DNA of 56,657 bases from Nitrospinota bacterium (GTDB lineage: Bacteria > Nitrospinota > Nitrospinia > Nitrospinales > Nitrospinaceae). The notes under the pieces are model-generated. The model ran no database searches. It was not told the origin of the DNA and worked only from the letters and a program-made list of their open reading frames with translations. The number at the start of each line of letters is the position of its first letter. Positions within the stretch are counted from its first letter, which is position 1. Positions 8,449-16,287 of this stretch are shown piece after piece. A program made the position numbers and the translations under genes. The stretch covers positions 1-56,657 of the forward strand of contig JAOUPX010000006.1 of NCBI GenBank assembly GCA_029879645.1, read 5' to 3'.

Positions 8449-9702
8449 TTATTCAAATGTATTGATCCACAGCACCCCGCGTCCGTCTTTCTTGGCGTAT
8501 CCGAAAATATCCAGAAACGTATCCCGGTTGACATCGGCGAAAGTCAATTCATGAAACTTGTCGTTAAAAGGCAATCGGCGTTGAGATTCCTTCCAGAACC
8601 GCCACTTACCCAGCCCCCGCAAATAGTGAATTCCTTTGTCACTTAACAGCAGGATATCAGGCAATTCACTGCCATTGGCATCCAGTAAATACACCGCATG
8701 AAATATCGCATTGGGAGCCGCCTTGAACGGGCCCTTCTCAAAATACCCCCTGCCGTGGTTGACGAGAAAATAACTGGTCTCTCCAGAAGAAAATTTCTCG
8801 CGATTGACCACCAGCAAATCGTTATCGCCATCCTGATCGAAATCGGCCCAGTCGGCATGCGCACTCCGGTCCTGTATTGCAGGAAGCAGTTCCTGCGTTC
8901 GGTCCTCAAACTGCCCCAGACCGTTGTTCGTCAACAGAGAGTTTTGTCCTTCGCCGTTGATCAGGAAGATATCCAACGTTTTATCGCCGTCATAATCCGC
9001 GAATGCAGTACCCACGATTCCCGGCTTAAGCGGCGGCATCAGTAATTGGGTGGAATCCTTGAATTGTCCGCGGCCGTTGTTCAGCATAAACTGCGTCTGG
9101 TGCCGGTGCAGTTTTCCCTGATCATTTAAAACTCGTTTCCCAGTAAAAAACAGATCAATGTGTCCGTCGCCATCAATATCCCTAAGGTCCACTCGGTCGA
9201 TACCCCGGTTCACGTGAGGAAAAGGAACTTCCTTTTTGGTATAAAAATAACCCTTTCCATTATTGAACAGAACCTTTGCCACTGAACCGTCTTCGAACCG
9301 GCCCACCAACACCAGGTCTTGAACCCCATCATGATTCAAATCCTGAAGAGCCATAAACAGGATTTGATCATTACGCTGTCCCTCCCAACCTGCCCGTTTC
9401 ACGAGTTCAAATTTTTCACCGGAACGATTATTCCAAACACGGATCACCGGTTGGCCCCGATCACCGGCACGAAGGATAACGAGGTCCGGAAATGAATCTC
9501 GATTGACATATGCCAGTTGCGATTTCAATATACCCGGCTCCAGATCCGCCAGATATGCGTGTGTCTGGTCTTTATACTTTTGAAGTTTCGGATCTTCGCC
9601 GAACATTTGGCCTTTGCCGCAGGCCGAGCAAAATAACGTCAGCAAACACGCCAGCGCGGAATACCTGAGAACTGTCTTTGTCGGGAATATTGTTTTCATC
9701 AT
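8449..9702 (-). CDS. FG-GAP/VCBS-repeat lipoprotein
   Basis: A 417-residue protein with a lipoprotein signal (TLFCSAC then Gly, Cys near residue 28) and five or more FG-GAP/VCBS repeats with calcium-binding loops of the type DxNxDGxxDL (DLNHDGVQDLVLV, DIDGDGHIDLFFT, DYDGDKTLDIFLI, DFDQDGDNDLLVV, DVNRDTFLDIFGY). These build a beta-propeller that faces the periplasm or cell surface. Its ATG overlaps the stop of the LipM-like gene by four bases (ATGA), so translation is probably coupled. The TerB gene begins 17 bases after its stop. Ligand unknown. Confidence 0.88.
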   Translation of the reverse strand: MMKTIFPTKTVLRYSALACLLTLFCSACGKGQMFGEDPKLQKYKDQTHAYLADLEPGILKSQLAYVNRDSFPDLVILRAGDRGQPVIRVWNNRSGEKFELVKRAGWEGQRNDQILFMALQDLNHDGVQDLVLVGRFEDGSVAKVLFNNGKGYFYTKKEVPFPHVNRGIDRVDLRDIDGDGHIDLFFTGKRVLNDQGKLHRHQTQFMLNNGRGQFKDSTQLLMPPLKPGIVGTAFADYDGDKTLDIFLINGEGQNSLLTNNGLGQFEDRTQELLPAIQDRSAHADWADFDQDGDNDLLVVNREKFSSGETSYFLVNHGRGYFEKGPFKAAPNAIFHAVYLLDANGSELPDILLLSDKGIHYLRGLGKWRFWKESQRRLPFNDKFHELTFADVNRDTFLDIFGYAKKDGRGVLWINTFE

Positions 9703-10439
9703 ATTTTCAAACAGACATCGCCCAATGTTTTCTGGAAACCTTCCTGCAAGGCGTCTCTGACCTCTTCAAAAGAAATCCTTCGGGCGCAGACCTCATTTAA
9801 CGTAGTCGTAGATTGCGCCAAACGATTTCGGGTGACCTCCCTTTGACTTTCATCCTTGAAACTCAACAACGTCGCGAACAAATCATGATCGGAATCAATG
9901 ATCACGGATCCATGCTGTAAAAATGCCTGCGAAGTTCGCTTCTGTGCGCTCCCTATCAGCTTTTTACCGTCGACTGTGATTTCGCAATGATTGAGCGAGG
10001 CAAAACAAGCCGGAGTTCGCGCCGCCCCCAACTGCTGTTTACTGACATTGACCTCTCCATGAATACCCAACTCCTGCAATCCCGCCAGCAACGCTTCACT
10101 GATAGCGGCAAAGGTAGCCTTCAGCCCTTGATTGAAGGGAGCAATCGATACCGGCGCCACCACGGCATAGGTCAATTCATTGCCATGCAACAGAGCACGC
10201 CCGCCGGTAGGACGCCGGACGACAGGAACTCCCAAATCCCGGCAGAGCTGAAGGTTCAGCTCGGCTTCGGCATTCTGCGAATAACCGATGGTGATCGAAG
10301 GCTCCGACCAGCCATACAGCCTTACAGTCGGAGGAATCCGACCCTGCCCGCAATCCGCCAGCAAAGCCGCATCGACTCTCATATTCTCATCCGCCGAGTA
10401 GCGGCCATCTGCCATCCAACGCCATTGATCGTATATCAT
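9699..10439 (-). CDS. LipM-like octanoyltransferase / lipoate-protein ligase family
   Basis: A 246-residue member of the biotin/lipoate ligase fold. RRPTGGRALLHGNELTYAV (residues 75-93) is the ligand-binding motif, and GKKLIGSAQKR (158-168) the conserved lysine region. A cysteine at 145 in PACFASLNH lies where LipM octanoyltransferases carry their catalytic cysteine, so transfer of octanoate to lipoyl domains is favoured over ATP-dependent lipoate ligation. That assignment is inference from one residue and its surroundings. It is the first gene of the leftward five-gene run down to dtd. Lipoylation would serve the glycine cleavage or 2-oxoacid dehydrogenase enzymes. Confidence 0.82.
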   Translation of the reverse strand: MIYDQWRWMADGRYSADENMRVDAALLADCGQGRIPPTVRLYGWSEPSITIGYSQNAEAELNLQLCRDLGVPVVRRPTGGRALLHGNELTYAVVAPVSIAPFNQGLKATFAAISEALLAGLQELGIHGEVNVSKQQLGAARTPACFASLNHCEITVDGKKLIGSAQKRTSQAFLQHGSVIIDSDHDLFATLLSFKDESQREVTRNRLAQSTTTLNEVCARRISFEEVRDALQEGFQKTLGDVCLKI

Positions 10440-10469
10440 TGATTAACAAAATATATTAATATTTAACTT

Positions 10470-10498
10470 TTGACTCTACCCGGTGCATTTTATACACT
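10470..10498 (+). promoter_or_regulatory. Sigma-70-type promoter for the heme/FGE-domain gene
   Basis: TTGACT at 10470-10475 and TACACT at 10493-10498 with a 17-base spacer. Transcription would begin near 10505, giving a leader of about 80 bases before ATG 10585. It lies in the divergent gap with the LipM-like gene. No operator-like repeat was noticed in the leader. Confidence 0.6.
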
Positions 10499-10584
10499 TT
10501 TTTCATCACGGAGTGCAGGGGTTCATGGAGCGATCTGTCTAATAGCGCCCTATTGTCAACCAAATCAGAGGAAAATTCAAAAGA

Positions 10585-11625
10585 ATGCACAGATATCATT
10601 GTTTGACTTGGGGTTGCATGCTCTTCGTGGCGGCGTTTGCTCAGCCGGCAACGGGGTTCGAATATTTACAGGACTCCCTTCACAGCAAAGCGACCTGCGA
10701 CACGGCCTGTCACCTTCCGGAAAATATAAAGCGGGCTCGCGCCGAAAAAAATCAAAAAGCCGAATGCACCAGCTGCCACCAGGGAACCCTGCCGCAGAAA
10801 GCTTTAACCCCTTTCCAGCCCCCGGACCGGTATTTATTTACCGAAAGCCAGAAACCCAACCGCAGAATCTTATCACCGCGTCCTGCGGTCCGGGCCGGTC
10901 AATCCGTTCCGTCTGCCCCAACCCGAAAATCGAAGAAAAATGCAAAATTCCCGGGGATGGTATTTATCGAGGCCGGAGAGTTCATCATGGGGTCCAACGA
11001 ACGCTGGGACGACGAATCACCGGAACATATCAACCAGACGGATGCATTTTACATTGATCTATATGAGGTAACCAACCGCGATTACAAAAAATTCGTCGAC
11101 GCCACGAAACGCCCGCCTCCCCACCACTGGACTCAGGGCAATATTCCCAAAGGCAAGGAAGATCACCCGGTCACCTACGTCAGTTGGTTCGACGCGAACG
11201 ACTATTGCCAGTGGACCGGCAAACGCCTGCCCAACGAAGAGGAATGGGAAAAAGCCGCACGCGGGCAAGACGGCAACATTTATCCCTGGGGCAATCTCTG
11301 GTCACTGGACAAATCCAACAACCCGTACAAACAATCGACCGGCACCCAGCCGGTGGGCTCCTATCCCGAAGGCCGGAGTGTTTACGGACTTTACGATATG
11401 TCGGGGAACGTGTGGGAATGGGTGGATGCCTACTACCTGCCGCATCCAGGCAACACCATCCCGAAAGCAGAGTACGGTAAGGACAAACGGGTTCTGAAAG
11501 GCGGATCCTGGTTTGATTGCCTGTCCTACGGGTGCGGCCTCAGCGCTCCAACCTTCAACCGCAGTTTCTTCAATCCCGAGGTGAAGAACAACAGTTTCGG
11601 TTTCCGTTGCGCCAAAAACCCGTAA
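10585..11625 (+). CDS. Exported protein: heme-binding motif plus formylglycine-enzyme-type (SUMF1) domain
   Basis: A 346-residue protein. A signal peptide covers residues 1-24. Residues 38-43 are CDTACH (CX3CH) and 61-65 are CTSCH, a canonical CXXCH c-type heme site. After a proline-rich linker (about 70-120), residues 124-345 form an FGE-sulfatase/SUMF1 domain: MVFIEAGEFIMGS, DLYEVTNRDYKKFV, KRLPNEEEWEKAARG, YDMSGNVWEWV, LKGGSWFDC and GFRCAKNP. True formylglycine generation needs a precisely spaced cysteine pair that I cannot align here, so the domain may be a binding or structural version. AGAGGA lies 12 bases before the ATG. The heme motif and export point to the periplasm. Confidence 0.85.
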   Translation: MHRYHCLTWGCMLFVAAFAQPATGFEYLQDSLHSKATCDTACHLPENIKRARAEKNQKAECTSCHQGTLPQKALTPFQPPDRYLFTESQKPNRRILSPRPAVRAGQSVPSAPTRKSKKNAKFPGMVFIEAGEFIMGSNERWDDESPEHINQTDAFYIDLYEVTNRDYKKFVDATKRPPPHHWTQGNIPKGKEDHPVTYVSWFDANDYCQWTGKRLPNEEEWEKAARGQDGNIYPWGNLWSLDKSNNPYKQSTGTQPVGSYPEGRSVYGLYDMSGNVWEWVDAYYLPHPGNTIPKAEYGKDKRVLKGGSWFDCLSYGCGLSAPTFNRSFFNPEVKNNSFGFRCAKNP

Positions 11626-11644
11626 CCGGTCTTAGAACGATGCC

Positions 11645-11758
11645 ATGCGCTCTCCATTAAAACCCGGTAAACAGCATGCTTCCCTGACACGACGCATCCT
11701 CGTCTGGATTTTCATCATCGCGTTCTGGTTGATTTACTATTGGTGGCGCGAATCGTAA
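11645..11758 (+). CDS. Candidate 37-residue single-pass membrane protein
   Basis: A small open frame 19 bases after the heme/FGE-domain gene. Residues 1-17 are basic (ending SLTRR) and residues 18-32 are a strong hydrophobic helix (ILVWIFIIAFWLIYY), followed by WWRES and TAA. The positive-inside rule predicts the N-terminus in the cytoplasm. There is no clear ribosome-binding site, so translation may depend on the upstream gene. The charge and hydrophobic pattern are those of a small membrane protein rather than chance, but no homolog was checked. Confidence 0.45.
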   Translation: MRSPLKPGKQHASLTRRILVWIFIIAFWLIYYWWRES

Positions 11759-11775
11759 AAAAACTTTATGGGATT

Positions 11776-12570
11776 TTAACGGAGTTTGTAAAACCGGTCC
11801 TGGTTGAGGCTTTCGTTGCCGTGGATTAAGTCCAGCCGACTCTCGGCCGGTGCCAGAGTCACTTTGGTTTTGGGTTGCGAGGAAAAATAAACCTGCGTTT
11901 CGGGAATCGGCGACAGCTCCAACCTGGTTTCATAGGACGCCGAACTTCCGGGGGACATCGGTTTTTCAGGCGGCTCATAGGCGAAACCGGTTGACCCGCC
12001 ATGAAAAATAAGAGGCTTGTGACTTTTAAACGGTTCGCCGGCAGGCTTCAAAGACTCCGTCGCAGGCGCATAGGGTTTGAGATCAACCGTCGGCAAATAA
12101 TAAGAGGTATCATCGAGACGAACGGTTCCGGAAGGCGTCATCCCCACCGCCGCAACTCCAAATCCTTTTCCCCCCTGCACCAGATACTTGCCGGAAAGAT
12201 TTCCGAAGTTGGTGTCCGCGCCTTCTCTCTTGCCGGAAACCTTCCCGGATTTTGAGTCTTTCACCAAAACCGGTAGAAATTCGTATCGATTGACCGCCTG
12301 GTAATCGCGATCCTGCGAGTAGGCCTCGCGCCCGTCCAAAACCAGACGGCGGGTGACCTGAACCGGGGGTTCCTCAGCGCCGGTGATACTGGGTTGTTTT
12401 TCATCCGATGAGGCGGAGGATACCGGCGTTTCCTGGAGATAAAGGTCACTGCGCAATTCCACCTGGGTCGACCCGACTTCCCCCGTTTCCCGGACCTCCT
12501 GCCCACAGGCAACCAGAAACCCGGCAAAAATTACCAGTCCCAACCGCATGTACGTCAATTTTTCCAACAT
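11776..12570 (-). CDS. Putative lipoprotein of unknown function
   Basis: A 264-residue protein. The start is set at ATG 12570 because GGAG lies 5 bases upstream; a GTG at 12600 would add ten residues. A lipoprotein signal is clear (LVIFAGFLVAC then Gly, Cys near 22). The rest is proline- and serine-rich, polar and low in hydrophobic helices, with a repeated look of extended strands (LVQGGKGFGVAAVG, LIFHGGSTGFAYEPPEKP). I do not recognise a family. It is read divergently from the sigma-54-linked small gene, and its stop lies 18 bases from the end of the 37-residue frame. Confidence 0.7.
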   Translation of the reverse strand: MLEKLTYMRLGLVIFAGFLVACGQEVRETGEVGSTQVELRSDLYLQETPVSSASSDEKQPSITGAEEPPVQVTRRLVLDGREAYSQDRDYQAVNRYEFLPVLVKDSKSGKVSGKREGADTNFGNLSGKYLVQGGKGFGVAAVGMTPSGTVRLDDTSYYLPTVDLKPYAPATESLKPAGEPFKSHKPLIFHGGSTGFAYEPPEKPMSPGSSASYETRLELSPIPETQVYFSSQPKTKVTLAPAESRLDLIHGNESLNQDRFYKLR

Positions 12571-12640
12571 TATTGCTCCAAATTCCCAACCATTCAACAC
12601 ACGCCGGAGGCCAAACCCTGCTATTTATTAATTTAACGCA

Positions 12641-12657
12641 TTGGCACGAAGATTGCT
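12641..12657 (+). promoter_or_regulatory. Consensus sigma-54 (RpoN) promoter
   Basis: TTGGCACG at 12641-12648, four bases, then TTGCT at 12653-12657. This matches the -24/-12 consensus (TTGGCACG-N4-TTGCW) at every position, with invariant GG and GC ten bases apart. Transcription would begin near 12669, where a perfect 12-base palindrome (ATTGAATTCAAT, 12670-12681) is found. It drives the 91-residue gene at 12713. RpoN promoters need an activator; no activator gene is in the window. Confidence 0.75.
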
Positions 12658-12712
12658 TTATTTTTTGAAATTGAATTCAATCTTTAAAACTTGAGTGAGA
12701 GGACAGGTCTCA

Positions 12713-12988
12713 ATGGACTTTATTGAGGGAGAACTTCGGAGCCATTTGGATCCCACCGGTATCCGAATCTTAAAAAAGCGCCTGGCTTCCGGAAAGATCA
12801 CGCCGCAGGTGTTCAAGGATATTTTACGGAGGCAAATGGTCAAATATTATTTCCAGACTCACCGGCACCCCCTCGCTCAATCATGGGAAACCTTTCGCCG
12901 ATCTGTCAAAATCAAATTTGGATTAGGGAGCAATACAGACCCCGCAAGGGAGGCGCTGCTGGAATCCAATCATCATAAACGGTTTTGA
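12713..12988 (+). CDS. Small basic protein of unknown function, behind a sigma-54 promoter
   Basis: A 91-residue protein that I do not recognise. ATG 12713 is chosen since GAGGA and AGG lie within 5-9 bases upstream; a GTG at 12695 would add six residues. It is rich in arginine and lysine (GIRILKKRLASGKI, DILRRQMVKYYF, SWETFRRSVKIKFG) and predicted mostly alpha-helical, with no membrane segment. The high charge would allow binding to nucleic acid or an acidic protein, but there is no specific evidence. The consensus sigma-54 promoter 60-70 bases upstream suggests regulated expression, for example with nitrogen, surface or motility state. Confidence 0.68.
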   Translation: MDFIEGELRSHLDPTGIRILKKRLASGKITPQVFKDILRRQMVKYYFQTHRHPLAQSWETFRRSVKIKFGLGSNTDPAREALLESNHHKRF

Positions 12989-13143
12989 TCTCCCTCCCGA
13001 CTATCACTTTGGCCCGATTCATCCCTGGGACCCATCGTTTCGATAAACTTTTAATTCTCTAACAACAGCTCCAGTTGATACAATGAACCGCGCGCGCATT
13101 GAGTGCGGGTCGATAATATTATCCCAACACCTTTGATTGAACT

Positions 13144-14232
13144 ATGAGCTGGCAAGACCTCCTACAACTCGTTACCCAGAAAAACAGTTACATCCTGCAG
13201 GCGTTTCTCGTCGTCTTCGCTTCTCTGATTCTGGATTTTATCCAGAGAAAAGCTTTGAATCGATTATTTCTCAAGGCACAAAAAAGCGAGAGGATGTGGG
13301 ACGATGCCATCATCGATTCCTTAAAAAAGCCGGTATCCCTGGCTGTCTGGGCTTCAGGAATTTATCTCGCGACAGAAATCATTGAGGAGGCCACCGGGGC
13401 GGTAATCTTTAAAGCGATGGAACCCATCAGGGATACGGTCATCATCGGCTCCATTGCCTGGTTCCTGGTTCGTCTGATCCAGCGTGGTGAACAGAAGTAT
13501 TTGGAGGGAGACAAGGAAGTTGATCTGACTACAGTTGACGCAATCGCCAAACTGCTGAAAGTTTCCGTAGTCATCACATCGGTTCTGGTGGTCTTGCAGA
13601 CATTAGGGTTCAGCGTTTCGGGTGTGGTGGCTTTCGGCGGGATCGGCGGCATGGCGATGGGATTTGCCGCAAAGGACCTGCTGGCCAACTTCTTCGGCGG
13701 ATTGACGATTTATCTCGACCGGCCCTTTGCCGTAGGCGACTGGGTCCGTTCGCCGGATCGCGATATCGAAGGCATTGTGGAAAATATAGGCTGGCGGCTG
13801 ACTCGCATCCGAACGTTTGACAAGCGGCCCCTCTATGTCCCAAATTCCACGTTCACCACCATCGCCGTTGAAAATCCGTCGCGAATGCTCAATCGCCGCA
13901 TCAAGGAAACGGTAGGTATCCGCTATGACGATGCCGAAAAAATGGAAGCTATCGTGAGGAAGGTCAAAGATATGCTGATGAATCATCCGGAAATCGACAC
14001 TGGCAAAACACTGATTGTCAATTTCACAACATTTGCCCCTTCGTCACTGGATTTTTTTATCTACACGTTCACCAAAACAACTAAATGGGCGGAGTTTCAT
14101 GCGATCAAGCAGGAGATCCTTCTGAACACCATCAAAATAATCCAGGAAGAAGGCGCCGAATGCGCCTTCCCCACCTCCACCATCCACCTGGCCGACAAAG
14201 ATATTTTCAGGAACGCGGATTCAAAACTTTAA
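13144..14232 (+). CDS. MscS-family mechanosensitive ion channel
   Basis: A 362-residue inner-membrane channel. Four or five hydrophobic helices occupy residues 15-185; the last is the pore helix with the glycine/alanine pattern GGIGGMAMGFAAKDLLANFFGG near residues 160-181. A beta domain follows (RPFAVGDWV, GIVENIGWRLTRIRTFD, VPNSTF), then the alpha/beta C-terminal domain (to 362). This order is that of small-conductance MscS channels, which open on membrane tension during osmotic downshock. It stands alone; the preceding gap of 155 bases holds no clear promoter that I could settle. Confidence 0.93.
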   Translation: MSWQDLLQLVTQKNSYILQAFLVVFASLILDFIQRKALNRLFLKAQKSERMWDDAIIDSLKKPVSLAVWASGIYLATEIIEEATGAVIFKAMEPIRDTVIIGSIAWFLVRLIQRGEQKYLEGDKEVDLTTVDAIAKLLKVSVVITSVLVVLQTLGFSVSGVVAFGGIGGMAMGFAAKDLLANFFGGLTIYLDRPFAVGDWVRSPDRDIEGIVENIGWRLTRIRTFDKRPLYVPNSTFTTIAVENPSRMLNRRIKETVGIRYDDAEKMEAIVRKVKDMLMNHPEIDTGKTLIVNFTTFAPSSLDFFIYTFTKTTKWAEFHAIKQEILLNTIKIIQEEGAECAFPTSTIHLADKDIFRNADSKL

Positions 14233-14354
14233 TCACAATCGGCCCGTGACCAATCCTCTTTCACTTTAAAGCCGTGGACACCCGAAGTATCGCTAATTGA
14301 TTCAATGCCTTGTATGACTTATCCCGACCCCCCGAAAACCAACCCCAAAAGGGT

Positions 14355-14383
14355 TTGACAAGCACTGGGGCGATTTGTAAACT
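14355..14383 (+). promoter_or_regulatory. Sigma-70-type promoter for thpR (near-leaderless)
   Basis: TTGACA (perfect) at 14355-14360, 17-base spacer, TAAACT at 14378-14383. The -10 element is followed at 14393 by the probable TTG start of thpR, so the message would have a leader of at most a few bases. It may also drive recA and recX downstream. Confidence 0.65.
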
Positions 14384-14392
14384 GTGGCGGCT

Positions 14393-14959
14393 TTGAGAAC
14401 ATTTATCGCCCTTGACGTACCATCAGCTGTACTCGATACGATCACCCGTATCCAGAATCGATTCAAATCCCTGGGATTGCACGCGTCCTGGGTCAAGCCC
14501 GGAAACATTCATCTGACCTTGAAGTTTCTGGGAGACACCGATCCCGACCGTATCCCCGGTATTCAAAATAAATTATCCGAAGCCCTGGCGCCGTTTGCAC
14601 CGTTCCAGTTGGCCTTAAACTCCGTCGGGGTGTTTCCGGATACCCACCGTCCCCGCGTTTTATGGGTCGGGTTGAAGGACGACAGCGGAAGGCTGAAAAC
14701 TCTCCAGACCGCCTTGGAAAAGGCATTGGAGAGCGCCGGATTTCCCATCGAACAGCGACCGTTTTCCCCGCATTTGACTCTGGCGAGGATCAAGTCGCCC
14801 AAGGGGAAAGAAACATTGAAAGAAGAATTGGATGTCGTGACTCAGGAAGGCATCGAACCCCATCCCTTTAAAGTGGATGAGATTAAATTATACAAAAGCC
14901 AATTGACGCCCAAAGGCTCCATCTATACCGTATTGGCGAACTTTAAACTGAATCCCTGA
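14393..14959 (+). CDS. thpR: RNA 2',3'-cyclic phosphodiesterase
   Basis: A 188-residue member of the 2H phosphoesterase superfamily (LigT/ThpR), which opens 2',3'-cyclic phosphates at RNA ends. The two HxTx motifs are visible: HLTLKF near residue 39 and HLTLAR near residue 125. Family members usually start M-R-x-F-I-A-L, which matches initiation at TTG 14393; a GTG at 14384 is in frame but touches the -10 element of the promoter. The recA gene follows after 47 bases on the same strand, a common arrangement near recA, so cotranscription is likely. Confidence 0.9.
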   Translation: MRTFIALDVPSAVLDTITRIQNRFKSLGLHASWVKPGNIHLTLKFLGDTDPDRIPGIQNKLSEALAPFAPFQLALNSVGVFPDTHRPRVLWVGLKDDSGRLKTLQTALEKALESAGFPIEQRPFSPHLTLARIKSPKGKETLKEELDVVTQEGIEPHPFKVDEIKLYKSQLTPKGSIYTVLANFKLNP

Positions 14960-15006
14960 CCTGAAGGATGGAAACCGGGTCCACATTCAGCAAGGAGACG
15001 TAAATC

Positions 15007-16080
15007 ATGGCAGTCAAAGACGATCGGATTAAAGCGCTGGACCTGGCTTTTTCGCAAATCGAAAAGCAGTTCGGCAAAGGAGCCATTATGAAGCTGGGGC
15101 AGGCGGAAGCCCGAAAGGATATTTCCGTCATCTCCACCGGGTCGATTTCGCTCGATAGCGCCCTGGGCATCGGAGGCATCCCACGCGGACGAATCATTGA
15201 AATCTACGGACCGGAAGCTTCCGGTAAAACCAGTCTGACTCTTCACATCATCGCCGAAGCGCAGAAGGTAGGCGGTACCGCGGCTTTTATCGATGTCGAA
15301 CATGCGCTCGATCCAAAGTACGCCGAAAGCCTGGGTGTGAATCTGGACGACCTTCTGCTCTCGCAACCCGATACCGGCGAACAGACGCTGGAAATCGCCG
15401 AAGTGCTGGTGCGCAGTGGCGCGGTCGACGTGATCGTTATCGACTCCGTCGCGGCGATGGTGCCCAAGGCGGAACTGGACGGCGACATGGGCGATTCGCA
15501 CATGGGCCTGCAGGCCCGGCTCATGTCCCAGGCCATGCGCAAGCTGACCGGGGTCATCAATAAATCCAATACCGCGCTCATTTTCATCAACCAGATCCGC
15601 ATGAAGATCGGCGTCATGTTCGGCACCCCGGAAACCACCACCGGCGGCAACGCACTCAAATTTTATTCGTCGGTGCGCATGGATATCCGCCGCATCTCCG
15701 CCCTCAAGGACGGGGATAAGGTCATCGGCAACCGCACCCGCGTCAAGGTGGTGAAAAACAAACTGGCGCCACCGTTTCGTGAATGCGAGTTCGACATCCT
15801 GTATGGACAGGGTATTTCAAAAACCGGCGACCTGCTGGACCTGGCGGTCAATCACGAAATCGTCAACAAAAGCGGCACCTGGTTTTCCTATGGAGAGACC
15901 CGCATCGGTCAGGGCCGTGAAAACTCCCGCAACTTCCTGAACGACAATCAGGATATCCGGCAGGATATTGAGACACGCCTGCGCAGCAAACTGGAACTCC
16001 CAGCCCCCCACATCGACATGGGGACCGAGGCAGAACCCGCCGCCAAAGGCAAAAAATCCTCGAAAGCTGAGACGTCCTGA
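15007..16080 (+). CDS. recA: Recombinase RecA
   Basis: A 357-residue DNA strand-exchange protein, central to homologous recombination and SOS induction. GPEASGKTS (about residues 66-74) is the Walker A loop. The rest is canonical, including the DNA-binding loop regions ([21 protein letters not shown] and [13 protein letters not shown]) and a C-terminal acidic/lysine tail ending KAETS. AAGGAG lies 9 bases before ATG. No LexA-type box is evident between thpR and recA or before thpR, so SOS control is not shown. recX follows 207 bases downstream, separated by a palindromic repeat. Confidence 0.99.
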   Translation: MAVKDDRIKALDLAFSQIEKQFGKGAIMKLGQAEARKDISVISTGSISLDSALGIGGIPRGRIIEIYGPEASGKTSLTLHIIAEAQKVGGTAAFIDVEHALDPKYAESLGVNLDDLLLSQPDTGEQTLEIAEVLVRSGAVDVIVIDSVAAMVPKAELDGDMGDSHMGLQARLMSQAMRKLTGVINKSNTALIFINQIRMKIGVMFGTPETTTGGNALKFYSSVRMDIRRISALKDGDKVIGNRTRVKVVKNKLAPPFRECEFDILYGQGISKTGDLLDLAVNHEIVNKSGTWFSYGETRIGQGRENSRNFLNDNQDIRQDIETRLRSKLELPAPHIDMGTEAEPAAKGKKSSKAETS

Positions 16081-16136
16081 CCGGTGCCACGTCCTCGGGG
16101 CAAAGATATCTTTGTATTCCGCAGATAATTAAATAC

Positions 16137-16257
16137 TCCTCCCCTTGCTGAGGGGAGGATACAGGTGGGGTGCGGGTTTCGTAACCAGGCAAAATCAGTA
16201 AATGCAAGGAAGGGAGCATCACAACCTCCCCTGTATCCCCTCCTTGTTAAGGAGGGG
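16137..16257. repeat. REPIN-like element: two GC-rich hairpins in inverted orientation
   Basis: Left hairpin: TCCTCCCCT (16137-16145) and AGGGGAGGA (16151-16159), 9 bp with a 5-base loop. Right hairpin: CCCCTCCTT (16237-16245) and AAGGAGGGG (16249-16257), 9 bp with a 3-base loop. The flank of the left hairpin (GGATACAGGTGGGG) is an imperfect inverted copy of the flank of the right hairpin (CCTCCCCTGTATCC). This is the architecture of paired REP sequences. It fills most of the recA-recX gap. No second copy was seen in the window. Confidence 0.65.
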
Positions 16258-16287
16258 AATTATTGTCGCATCCTATTTTTCACACTT

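Noticed and set aside
10648-10668. GGTTCGAAT resembling a tRNA T-loop
   Set aside because: It is in the signal-peptide region of a well-supported gene and no acceptor or anticodon stem can be drawn around it.
14960-15006. Search for an SOS (LexA) box before recA
   Set aside because: Neither a CTGT-N8-ACAG nor a GAAC-N4-GTTC type palindrome is present here or before thpR; SOS control cannot be claimed.
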